Below are positions 55,710-63,333 of a stretch of DNA of 64,000 bases, piece by piece. The stretch spans positions 62,001-126,000 of the forward strand of contig JAJPJV010000034.1 of the NCBI GenBank assembly GCA_021324045.1, given 5' to 3'. Source of the DNA: Actinomycetota bacterium. Lineage in GTDB: Bacteria > Actinomycetota > Acidimicrobiia > Acidimicrobiales > RAAP-2. The translations under genes were made by a program, and so were the position numbers. Under the pieces are notes generated by a model, which saw nothing but the letters and a program-made list of their open reading frames with translations, made no database searches and was not told the origin of the DNA. The stretch's first letter is position 1, and each line of letters starts with the position of its first letter.

Positions 55710-56620
55710 TGGGTGCTCCTGATCTTCAGGAGCACCCCCAGCCCGAGGAGGATCCCATGGAGGATGCTGAAGGGGCTCGGCGGTGAACCCGGCACCCACA
55801 CGTCCACCGGGACAATGGCACCGACCCCGCAGTTGGCCGCGTCGTGGCGAAGGAGGCCGCCGCTCGTGGCGTCGGTGCCCGCGGCGACGACGATCTTGGG
55901 CTCTGGCATCGCCGCGAACGTTTCGCGAAGCGCCGATGCCATCCCGACAGTTCCGACGCCGGTCACGAGGAGCAGATCGGCGTGACGGGGACTCGCCGTG
56001 AAGAAGATCCCCAGCCGCCCGACGTCATAGACAGGATTGGTCAGCGCTGCGACCTCCCACTCCTCGGAGCCGTCAGAGCCGGCGTCCACGTGGCGGATGT
56101 GCACGGAGCGGCGCAGTGCCTTCACCCGACGCCAGAGGTCCGACCGGAGACCCTCCAGTGCCTGCGCTTCGCCGATGCTGGCATCGAGCTGAGGGACGAC
56201 CAACGTTGCGCGGCTCAGCGCAGCGGTCTCGACGCGCGGATCGAACGTGAAGCGGTCCGGGCGCGCATCCACGCAGCGACCGCACAGGATGCAGCCGCCG
56301 CGATCGATCTGGAGGGTCTCGGATCCGGGGATCCTCGAGGCGATGCCAATGGCGCCCGTCGGACACCGATCGACCACATCGCTCAGCCCGAGGACGCCAG
56401 GACCCCCGCCACTGCCGGCGTCGGGCCCCGACATCACACCCTCAGCACCACTGACCTGTTCGCTCGGTGCCGCCTCGACAGGCCTCGCAGGCAGCACGCT
56501 CGGATCAGCGCCCGCAGCCACACGAACGGACCCTCGGTAGCCAGGACCGTAGCCGTCGTCGCGGCGGGGATAGCGCGTGGTCACGATGCCCTCTCGCAGC
56601 CCCCGCCATACCCAGGCCAT
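55706..56620 (-). CDS. Fused HyfH-half-ferredoxin and HyfI/NuoB-like subunit, cluster ligands replaced
   Basis: 304 residues from ATG 56620, overlapping the large-subunit stop (ATGA). N-terminus MAWVWRGLREGIVTTRYPRR is typical of HyfH. Residues 84-124 keep one cluster: Cys86 (RCPTGAI) with Cys110, Cys113 and Cys116 (CILCGRCVDARP); the other cluster's cysteines are gone. The NuoB-like part (about 170-295) has NPVYDVGRLGIFFTASPRHA and DLLLVTGVGTVGMASALRET. All four N2-type ligands are replaced: GSDGSEE for GSCNGCE (Asp183, Glu186), Asp250 in GTDATSGG, and Ser279 in VPGSPPSPF for PGCPP. Electron transfer to a hydrogenase site therefore looks impossible by the usual route. Confidence 0.8.
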   Translation of the reverse strand: MAWVWRGLREGIVTTRYPRRDDGYGPGYRGSVRVAAGADPSVLPARPVEAAPSEQVSGAEGVMSGPDAGSGGGPGVLGLSDVVDRCPTGAIGIASRIPGSETLQIDRGGCILCGRCVDARPDRFTFDPRVETAALSRATLVVPQLDASIGEAQALEGLRSDLWRRVKALRRSVHIRHVDAGSDGSEEWEVAALTNPVYDVGRLGIFFTASPRHADLLLVTGVGTVGMASALRETFAAMPEPKIVVAAGTDATSGGLLRHDAANCGVGAIVPVDVWVPGSPPSPFSILHGILLGLGVLLKIRSTQ

Positions 56621-58107
56621 CACCCCGACACCCCGGCGATCGACAGGCCGAAGCTGGCTTCGACGAAGACGAAGTCGGTGAAGATGTCCCCCCCGAACGC
56701 CTGAGGAAACAGTGCCAGGTTGTGAAACGACGCTGTTCGGGGCTTCACCGTGACGAGGTGACCGGGCTCCGCTTCGACCAGGTACAACAGCTCGCCCTGA
56801 GGGGCTTCGACCCAGGAGAGCGCCAGCCCCCGTGACGGCGGAACCTCGATCTGCCACGGACCCTGGGCCCCTTCGACGAGCTGGTCTAGGGCCTGGCGAA
56901 CGAGGTGGAACGACTGGCCGATCTCGAAGAGGCGGACCTGCTGGCGCGCCAACGCGTCACCCTCACGGGTCAGCACAGCTGGCTCGAGATCGAGATCGCG
57001 GTACGCGCCGTAGGGGCGAGCGAGCCGGCTGTCCTCAGCGAGTCCGGACCCACGCGCGACCGGCCCGAGGGCACCGTGGGCCTCGACGACCTCTGGCGCC
57101 AGGACCCCCGTCCCGTGCAACCGGTCCAGGAACGATGGCGTCGACATCAACGCATCAAGGTCGTCGGCCAGCGCTGCTTGGATCCTGCGCACCTCGTCGA
57201 GCACCCGGCGTCCGTCAGCGCTCGGCGGTCCCGACACGCCTCCGGGAACCACGACGCCACGGCCGAAGCGGTGCCCGCACAGCTGTGCGCGCAGGCGCTG
57301 GATCCGCTCCTTGTGCAGCGACAGCCGCGCGAAAGCCTCTGCCTGTCCTGCGCCTTCGGTATGGCGGATGACCGAGTCGAGATGAACGGCGATCCGCTCA
57401 AGCTCAGCATGCAGAACCCGCAAAAGCTCTGCCGGTCGCGGAACTTCGACCTCGCCGAGGCACTCGAGTGCCCGAGCGAACGCCACGGCGTGGGCGACCG
57501 AGCACGTCCCTTCGACGCGCTCGGCGAGCAAGGGCGCATCCTCGTAGGGCAACTCGCGGAAACGCCGCTCGAGGCCTCGGTGCTTGTAGAAGACGTGGGG
57601 AGCCAGCTGGTGGATCTCCTCGCCGGTGGTTTCGATACGGTACTCAACGCTCTCGAACACCCCCGATCGAACCGGCCCATAGGGGATGGAGAAGACCCCC
57701 GTCCCCCCGACGCGAGCGGTGGCTCCGCCAGCGCGCCCACGCTCTCCTTCTTCTCCTCGCCGTAACGAACGATCGTCGGAGGGGATGACCAGCGGATCGA
57801 GGTGAGGATGCCCGACCGGCACGATCCCGAGGAGGTCGTGGAGCTCACGCTCGTACCAGGCGGCTGCCGGAACCAGCGGGGTGAGTGCTGGCAACCGGCG
57901 CGTCGTCGCCAACGCGCTCTCGTAGATCTCGAAGCGCTCCGGGAAGGCCAGGATGGCGCGAAGCACGGGCGGAGCATCCGGACGCGCCGCGCCGAGGAGC
58001 CCGGCGAAGCGCCCGCCCTCGCGCACGGCACGAGCCACTGTCTCAGCGATCTCCGAGGCCTCGACCACCGTTGTGGTGCTCGAAGGCGTCGTGCTCGGAG
58101 GGCTCAT
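56620..58107 (-). CDS. HyfG/NuoCD-like large subunit lacking most NiFe ligands
   Basis: A 495-residue protein. N-terminal NuoC-like domain (AAAWYERELHDLLGIVPVGH), then the hydrogenase/NuoD-like domain (FSIPYGPVRSGVFESVEYRI, HVFYKHRGLERRFRELPYED). The L1 motif of group 4 hydrogenases (RVCGICxxxH) reads ERVEGTCSVAHAVAF: the first Cys is Glu199, while Cys202 and His206 remain. The C-terminal L2 motif (DPCxxCTxR) is replaced by FVEASFGLSIAGVSG, with no cysteine. A NiFe site is therefore not expected. It overlaps the HyfF-like gene by four bases. This fits Ehr-type complexes, which lack NiFe. Confidence 0.83.
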   Translation of the reverse strand: MSPPSTTPSSTTTVVEASEIAETVARAVREGGRFAGLLGAARPDAPPVLRAILAFPERFEIYESALATTRRLPALTPLVPAAAWYERELHDLLGIVPVGHPHLDPLVIPSDDRSLRRGEEGERGRAGGATARVGGTGVFSIPYGPVRSGVFESVEYRIETTGEEIHQLAPHVFYKHRGLERRFRELPYEDAPLLAERVEGTCSVAHAVAFARALECLGEVEVPRPAELLRVLHAELERIAVHLDSVIRHTEGAGQAEAFARLSLHKERIQRLRAQLCGHRFGRGVVVPGGVSGPPSADGRRVLDEVRRIQAALADDLDALMSTPSFLDRLHGTGVLAPEVVEAHGALGPVARGSGLAEDSRLARPYGAYRDLDLEPAVLTREGDALARQQVRLFEIGQSFHLVRQALDQLVEGAQGPWQIEVPPSRGLALSWVEAPQGELLYLVEAEPGHLVTVKPRTASFHNLALFPQAFGGDIFTDFVFVEASFGLSIAGVSG

Positions 58108-59624
58108 CGGAGTGCCCCGAGCTCACGGGCTGCTCGCTCGAGGAGCCCGGAGAGCACGCCAGGTGGGTGGACGCCGAGCAGCGCGAGCGCGCCGAGACCG
58201 GTCGCCATCGCGGCCACGATCCATGCGCTGCTTCGGGCAGGAGGCGACCCCGGGAGAGCCGGGCAGGCCTCGGCCGGGGCGAGCTCCTCGGAACTGCCCC
58301 GGACCCCGGTCCCGCTCGGGGGTCGCCTGCCTGCCGGCGTGAGCATGGTCTGGGAGGCGAACCACGAGAGCCCGAGGGTCGCAGCGCTCCCCAGCACGAG
58401 GAGGACTGCAGCGACCGCGTCCTTGGGGTCGGTCAGCCCGCCCGAGACGATTAAGAACTCGCTACGGAACAAACCGAACGGGGGCATCGCTGAGAGCCCC
58501 AGGACCGCGAGGAGCAACATCGGGCCGCTCCACGGCAATGCAGCGGTCCCCCCGCGGATCCTGCGCATGTCCTTGGTCCCGAAGGTGTTCGTAACGCTGC
58601 CGGCGCCGAAGAACGCCGTGCTCTTGGCCGCTGCGTGGGCCAGGACGTGGAGCAGCACCCCGACAACGGCAATCCGAGTGGAAAAGCTCATCCCGACGGC
58701 CAGCACGCCCATGTGCTCGATGCTCGAATAGGCGAAGAGGCGTTTGAGGTCGCGCTGGTTCGCCAGGGAGAGCGACGAAAGGACGAGCGAGGCCAGCCCG
58801 AAGCCGAGCAGGATGTCACGGGGGAATGCCGGCCCGAGCGTCCGGATGCTTACTTGGTAGAAGCGCAGGATGGCATAGAAGCTCACCGCGAGAAGCGCTC
58901 CAGACAGCAGCGCCGAAACCGCAGTCGGCGCCTCGGAATGTGCGTCGGGCAGCCAGGTATGCAGCGGGACGAGACCCATCTTCGTGCCGAAGCCCAGAAC
59001 TGCCAGGACGAAGGAGAGGCGCACCAGCTCGGGCGAGAAGCGACCTGCCGCGCGGAGAAGCTCGGAGTAGAAGGGCTCGTAGGAGCTCCCGAAGACCACG
59101 GTGCCAGCCTCGTAGAGCACGATGGTGCCGAACAGGGCGATCCCGAGCCCCATCGAGGCGATCACCACGTACTTCCACGCCGCTTCTGTCGCCGTGTCGG
59201 TGCCCTCGATGGCAACGAGGAGCGCGGAGATGATCGTCGTGATCTCGATCGCCACCCACAGCAATGCGAAGCCGTTCACCGCGGTTGCCATGAGCATCGC
59301 CCACGCGAACAGGTTGAAGCCCGCGAAGAACCGACGCAGGTAGCGCTTGTCGCCGCCAGGGCGGAGGTCGCCCGCTGCAAAGACTGCCGTCGTCATGTAC
59401 AAGAACGCAACCGTGACCATGAAGACGACCGACAGCGCATCGACTCGCAGCCAACCCGAGAGTGCAGTCGCGCTCCTCGCAGGGATGAGCGTCAGCGCGA
59501 GCACGAAGCTCAGGAGCCCGCTTGCGAGCGAGAGGACCCGGGAGAGCTTCGCCGGTGTCCACCACGAGGCAAGCCCGACGACCAAGGGCACCACCATCAC
59601 CACGATCAGTTCCCAGCCCACCAT
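58104..59624 (-). CDS. HyfF/NuoN-like antiporter subunit of Ehr-like complex
   Basis: A 506-residue protein with about 14 membrane helices. Conserved channel motifs: ALLWVAIEITTIISALLVAI (Glu), GTKMGLVPLHTWLPDAHSEA (Lys, His, Asp), FAYSSIEHMGVLAVGMSF and HVLAHAAAKSTAFFGAGSV. The second antiporter-like subunit in the operon, next to the HyfB-like one, suggests a strong ion-pumping capacity. Start at ATG 59624; stop overlaps the large-subunit start. Confidence 0.85.
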   Translation of the reverse strand: MVGWELIVVMVVPLVVGLASWWTPAKLSRVLSLASGLLSFVLALTLIPARSATALSGWLRVDALSVVFMVTVAFLYMTTAVFAAGDLRPGGDKRYLRRFFAGFNLFAWAMLMATAVNGFALLWVAIEITTIISALLVAIEGTDTATEAAWKYVVIASMGLGIALFGTIVLYEAGTVVFGSSYEPFYSELLRAAGRFSPELVRLSFVLAVLGFGTKMGLVPLHTWLPDAHSEAPTAVSALLSGALLAVSFYAILRFYQVSIRTLGPAFPRDILLGFGLASLVLSSLSLANQRDLKRLFAYSSIEHMGVLAVGMSFSTRIAVVGVLLHVLAHAAAKSTAFFGAGSVTNTFGTKDMRRIRGGTAALPWSGPMLLLAVLGLSAMPPFGLFRSEFLIVSGGLTDPKDAVAAVLLVLGSAATLGLSWFASQTMLTPAGRRPPSGTGVRGSSEELAPAEACPALPGSPPARSSAWIVAAMATGLGALALLGVHPPGVLSGLLERAARELGALR

Positions 59625-59658
59625 TGGCCTCCGTTCTCCAACTGCATGCCCGTCCGCA

Positions 59659-60378
59659 TCAGCCCCGCAGCTGCTCGAGGGTCTCGGTCGAAAGCGTCCG
59701 CGCGCGACCGTGGTGGGCGCGGATCAGCAGCCCGAAGACGACGGCGGCGACGAGGAGATCGAAGAGAAGCACTACCCCGAGGATGAGCGGTAGGCCGGCA
59801 GCGATGATGAAATTCGCCACGTCGATGCCGTTGCCCAACGAGAACGTCCCCACGGCTTGAGAGACGACATCAGAGCGCAGGATCACAAGGAGGAACGACA
59901 CGAGGATCACCGCGCAGGCAATGCCCATCGTTGCCGTCGGCAGTGAGGGACTGCGAATGGGGAGTTGCTTGATGACGATGAACGCGAGCACCGAAACAAC
60001 AATGGCGATCAACACCATCGTGGCAACGCGAAGGCGATGGCTCGCAACCAAGCCCACGTACGCGTCGCGCAGGAGCCTCGTGAGGATCGCCGGGACCACA
60101 ACCACCTTGAGCACGAACGCCAGGATCGCCACCGCGTACAGCTCGCCAATGCCGTTATTCGCCGCGACGAACACCGCAAGGACACTGACTGCGAAGGATT
60201 GGAAGGCGTAGAGGCGCACCTGAGATCTCGACAGTCCAGCACGCAACATGGCGAACTCAGTGAGCAAGACCACGAGCGTGATCGCCTCGGTGACGCTCGA
60301 ATACCTCGACGGACCCGGGGAAAAGGCGGGGGCCACCGCCGGCACGCCGGCCGTCCACAGTGTCGCCAATCGCAGCAT
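59659..60378 (-). CDS. HyfE-like membrane subunit
   Basis: A 239-residue protein with six to seven membrane helices, in the position and size of HyfE (the NuoK/NuoJ-like part of Hyf). It begins MLRLATLWTAGVPAVAPAFS at ATG 60378, one base after the HyfC-like stop. Typical stretches: TEFAMLRAGLSRSQVRLYAF, NNGIGELYAVAILAFVLKVV and GTFSLGNGIDVANFIIAAGL. An upstream reading to 60594 is rejected because it is antisense-like across the HyfC gene. The next gene starts 34 nt after its stop. Confidence 0.75.
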   Translation of the reverse strand: MLRLATLWTAGVPAVAPAFSPGPSRYSSVTEAITLVVLLTEFAMLRAGLSRSQVRLYAFQSFAVSVLAVFVAANNGIGELYAVAILAFVLKVVVVPAILTRLLRDAYVGLVASHRLRVATMVLIAIVVSVLAFIVIKQLPIRSPSLPTATMGIACAVILVSFLLVILRSDVVSQAVGTFSLGNGIDVANFIIAAGLPLILGVVLLFDLLVAAVVFGLLIRAHHGRARTLSTETLEQLRG

Positions 60379-60379
60379 C

Positions 60380-61357
60380 TCACCCGCTCCCCAGGTAGAG
60401 CACGACGACGGCCAGTGCTGCCAAAAGGAATGCGCCAGCCATAAATTCGGTGATCTTGAACAGGCGAAGCTTTGAGAAGCTGTTGTCGATGACGGCGAAG
60501 ACCACTCCCACCCCGAAGGCCTTCCCCATAAGGACCGGGATGGCGAGGAGGACCGCAGAGAGCGCGCGGCTTCCCGCCAGTCCCCATGGGGCAACGAACA
60601 CGTTCACCAAGATCGTGTAGAGAATCATCTGCTTCATCGCCGAGCCCCACTTGAGCAAGGCAAGGAGCGGACCGGAGTGCTCGAGAAGCCGCGCCTCGTC
60701 GATCATCCCGAACTCGAGCGTGCTTGCATGGGTCTCGACGGGAATGCGCCCCGTGTCGCCGAGCACTACGAGGAAGAACGCCACAGCAGCGAGCAGGTGG
60801 GCAGGGCGCACCGCTTGGCCGAGCGATGCCCGGGATGCAGCTGCCTCGAAGTAGGGGAGATCGGTGGTGGTGACCAGCGCGACCGTGAACGTGATGAACA
60901 ACATCGAAGGCTCGATCAACGCGCCGAAGGTCATCGATCGGCTGCTCCCGAGCTGGGCGTAGGGGCCGCCGCTTTGCGCTGCGGCGAGCGCGACCACGAA
61001 TCCGGCCAGCCCCAAGATGAACCCCCCGCCTAGGATGTCGCCCATGAAGCCGAGCGGAAGGGGGTACGCGGTGAGCACCGGGATGAGCAAGGGCACGACC
61101 AGGTAGCACATGAACGCCACGAGCGGCCCGGCGACGAACACCCACCCGGCGTCTTCTGGCAGCAGCGTTTCCTTCCGGAAGAGCTTGGCGAGGTCGTAGT
61201 AGGGCTGGAGGATCCGAGGACCGCGACGGCCTTGGAGCCGTCCCTCGAGATGCTCAATGGCTCCGCTGAGGAGCGGAGCCAGGACGACGATGGCGAGCAC
61301 CTGGAAAACCTGGATCTGCACGGGCGTGAGATCGATACCGGCCAAGCTCTCCTCCAC
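60380..61357 (-). CDS. HyfC/NuoH-like membrane subunit
   Basis: A 325-residue protein with eight membrane helices. NuoH/HyfC signatures are present: RLQGRRGPRILQPYYDLAKL (the loop that contacts the quinone/NiFe module) and RIPVETHASTLEFGMIDEAR. Group 4 subunits often use this acidic loop to link the peripheral arm to the antiporter arm. It is the first gene of the six-gene run, read from 61357, with about 630 nt of upstream DNA that must contain the promoter. All key residues visible here look intact. Confidence 0.85.
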   Translation of the reverse strand: MEESLAGIDLTPVQIQVFQVLAIVVLAPLLSGAIEHLEGRLQGRRGPRILQPYYDLAKLFRKETLLPEDAGWVFVAGPLVAFMCYLVVPLLIPVLTAYPLPLGFMGDILGGGFILGLAGFVVALAAAQSGGPYAQLGSSRSMTFGALIEPSMLFITFTVALVTTTDLPYFEAAASRASLGQAVRPAHLLAAVAFFLVVLGDTGRIPVETHASTLEFGMIDEARLLEHSGPLLALLKWGSAMKQMILYTILVNVFVAPWGLAGSRALSAVLLAIPVLMGKAFGVGVVFAVIDNSFSKLRLFKITEFMAGAFLLAALAVVVLYLGSG

Positions 61358-61986
61358 GTCGAAATCGGCGTAGAGGCCATCAGCCAGCGGCGGTTCGAGC
61401 GCCCGTCAGCGGTTGCTCACCGGAGCCTCATCCGGCGCAGCCAGCATAACGAATGCGAGAGCCTCGAGTCGTCCATCGATCACTCGACATCCGCGGCTTC
61501 GGCTCCCCTCGACGGGTCCGAGCGCCCTCGGTCGACTGCTCGCGGCCGCCGGTGCATAGTCAGGATCCGACGACGGCCCAAGGCGGCGGAGGCCTTCGGA
61601 TCCCGGCACTGACATCCGCCGCGTCGCTCGCGTACCGCTGCCTCCGGCGCCCCTCGGTCTCAAAGCAGGCCTACGTGCTGAAATCGACAGGCGAAGAACG
61701 GCTCCTCGCCACCCCGGTGGCAAGCGCGAACATCGCGGCGCACGGAACAAACTGGCGTGCCGCGAGCACGGACCCACCCTTGTGTCCATCTGCTCGCTTC
61801 CCGAACAGAGCAATCGATCGGCCGGTCTCGGGTTTGCTTTCGATAAGCGCTCCGTCAGCACGCCGACCACCGCTGCGCCCGCCTCCGAAGGGGTTCGAGA
61901 CGATCCCAGGGTCAACCCCACCCGGTCGCTTCTGCTCGTCCCCTGGTTCGCCGTGCTGGTGCTGCAGCGCCCGGGGGCACGAAGCC
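61358..61986. other. 629-nt region without a recognised gene
   Basis: Between the HyfC-like gene and the MFS gene, both on the minus strand. I found no homology-bearing frame on either strand, no tRNA and no obvious long hairpin. The promoter of the six-gene operon must be in it. Short frames (for example plus strand 61453-62103) have irregular composition and run into the MFS gene antisense. A decayed gene is possible but cannot be shown. Confidence 0.4.
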
Positions 61987-63183
61987 TCAGGCGTGGATTC
62001 CCGGTCGCTCCACCAGATGACGGACTCGCCAGATGAGCGGGAGGGCGAGCACCTCTGCCCCGACGCAGAACCCCACGACGGCGCCGAGGGACAGGTTGAA
62101 TAGGGCCCCGATCGCCACACTTCCGAGGAACCAGGCGCTGCCGTAGCCGCCAGTGAACAGTCCAAATGCTGATGCCCGGCGTTCTTGGGGAACCATCGGC
62201 GTGACGGCAGCGGGGATGATGGACTCGTGTACTCCCATCCCGAGGCCCCAAAGGCACACGCCGACCAGGCTCGCCCAGAAGCCGCCGAGGAACACGAGTG
62301 GAGCGAACCCGGTCGCAACAACGGTCAGTGGCAAAAGGACCCCAATCCCGGCGCGGTCGTAGATCCGCCCGAACACGAACGAGCCGACACCACTCACCGC
62401 CATTGCGGTGGCGTAGAACATCGGCACCAGCGTCGCGTCCACAATTCTCGACCGCTCGAGATGGAACGCGATGAGCGGGAAATCGGCAAACCCCGCCGCC
62501 ACGAGCGCGGCGCCCGAGAGATAGATCCAGAACACCCCAGGGAACTGTGGCGTCGCAAGGGTCATGGCTGCTGGCTCGAGGTCTCGCGGTCGTGGGTGGA
62601 GCACGCGAGCGACTCCGAGCAACAACAGCGTGATCGCCGCAGGGACCGCAAGGGCCGCGAAGGCCAGCTTGTAGTCCCCGTGGGTGACGGCGAGGACGAG
62701 CGCAACCACGAGAGGGCCGAGCATCGCCCCGAACTGGTCGAGCGCCTCGTGAAGGCCGAATGCCCAGCCGTACCCCATCTCCTTGGCGGCATAGGAGAGC
62801 ATGGCGTCGCGCGGGGGGTTCCTGGTTGCCTTCCCGACGCGCTCGAAGATGATCAAGATCGCGGCGATCGGCCAGCTGCCCGCCAATGCGAGCAGCGGAA
62901 CCACGGCCATTTGCACGACGTATCCCGCGATGGCGACGCCCCAATGTCGTTGGCTGCGATCGGCGGCCGGACCGGACACGAGACGAAGGCCGTAGCCAAG
63001 GAACTCACCGGCACCGGTCACCGTGCTGATCGCCAATGCACCGGCACCCAAGAGCCCCAGGTACGGACCGATGACGCTCCGGGCACCCTCGTAGGTGAAA
63101 TCCGCGAACAAGCTCATGACCCCGACGAGCACCACGAAGCGCAGCGCAGCAGACCCGCGCGACGTGCTCGGGTGCAGCCTCAT
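61987..63183 (-). CDS. MFS transporter
   Basis: A 398-residue, twelve-helix major facilitator. N-half: VVLVGVMSLFADFTYEGARS, GYGLRLVSGPAADRSQRHWG (motif A-like) and FERVGKATRNPPRDAMLSYA, the last very typical of a subgroup often named in metal or sugar export. C-half: FADFPLIAFHLERSRIVDAT, FVFGRIYDRAGIGVLLPLTV and PMVPQERRASAFGLFTGGYG. Substrate unknown. The start at ATG 63183 leaves 150 nt to the next gene, which is read in the same direction. Confidence 0.82.
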   Translation of the reverse strand: MRLHPSTSRGSAALRFVVLVGVMSLFADFTYEGARSVIGPYLGLLGAGALAISTVTGAGEFLGYGLRLVSGPAADRSQRHWGVAIAGYVVQMAVVPLLALAGSWPIAAILIIFERVGKATRNPPRDAMLSYAAKEMGYGWAFGLHEALDQFGAMLGPLVVALVLAVTHGDYKLAFAALAVPAAITLLLLGVARVLHPRPRDLEPAAMTLATPQFPGVFWIYLSGAALVAAGFADFPLIAFHLERSRIVDATLVPMFYATAMAVSGVGSFVFGRIYDRAGIGVLLPLTVVATGFAPLVFLGGFWASLVGVCLWGLGMGVHESIIPAAVTPMVPQERRASAFGLFTGGYGSAWFLGSVAIGALFNLSLGAVVGFCVGAEVLALPLIWRVRHLVERPGIHA

Positions 63184-63333
63184 CGCTTCTGACCCGAGGG
63201 GGCCGCGACCAAGCGCCCGGAGCGCAGCAGCGGCCCGAAGAGCCGGGCGTTGCGCTCCGCGTGCGCCCCACGCTCGACCGCAGGGCGGCGCGTGGTCCGA
63301 GCGGGGGAACGAGCCGATAGTGGGGGAGAGGGA

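Noticed and set aside
53667-61357. Reading the six-gene operon as respiratory complex I (nuo) or an active hydrogenase
   Set aside because: There are no NuoE, NuoF, NuoG, NuoA, NuoJ or NuoK genes, and the NiFe and N2 ligands are missing.
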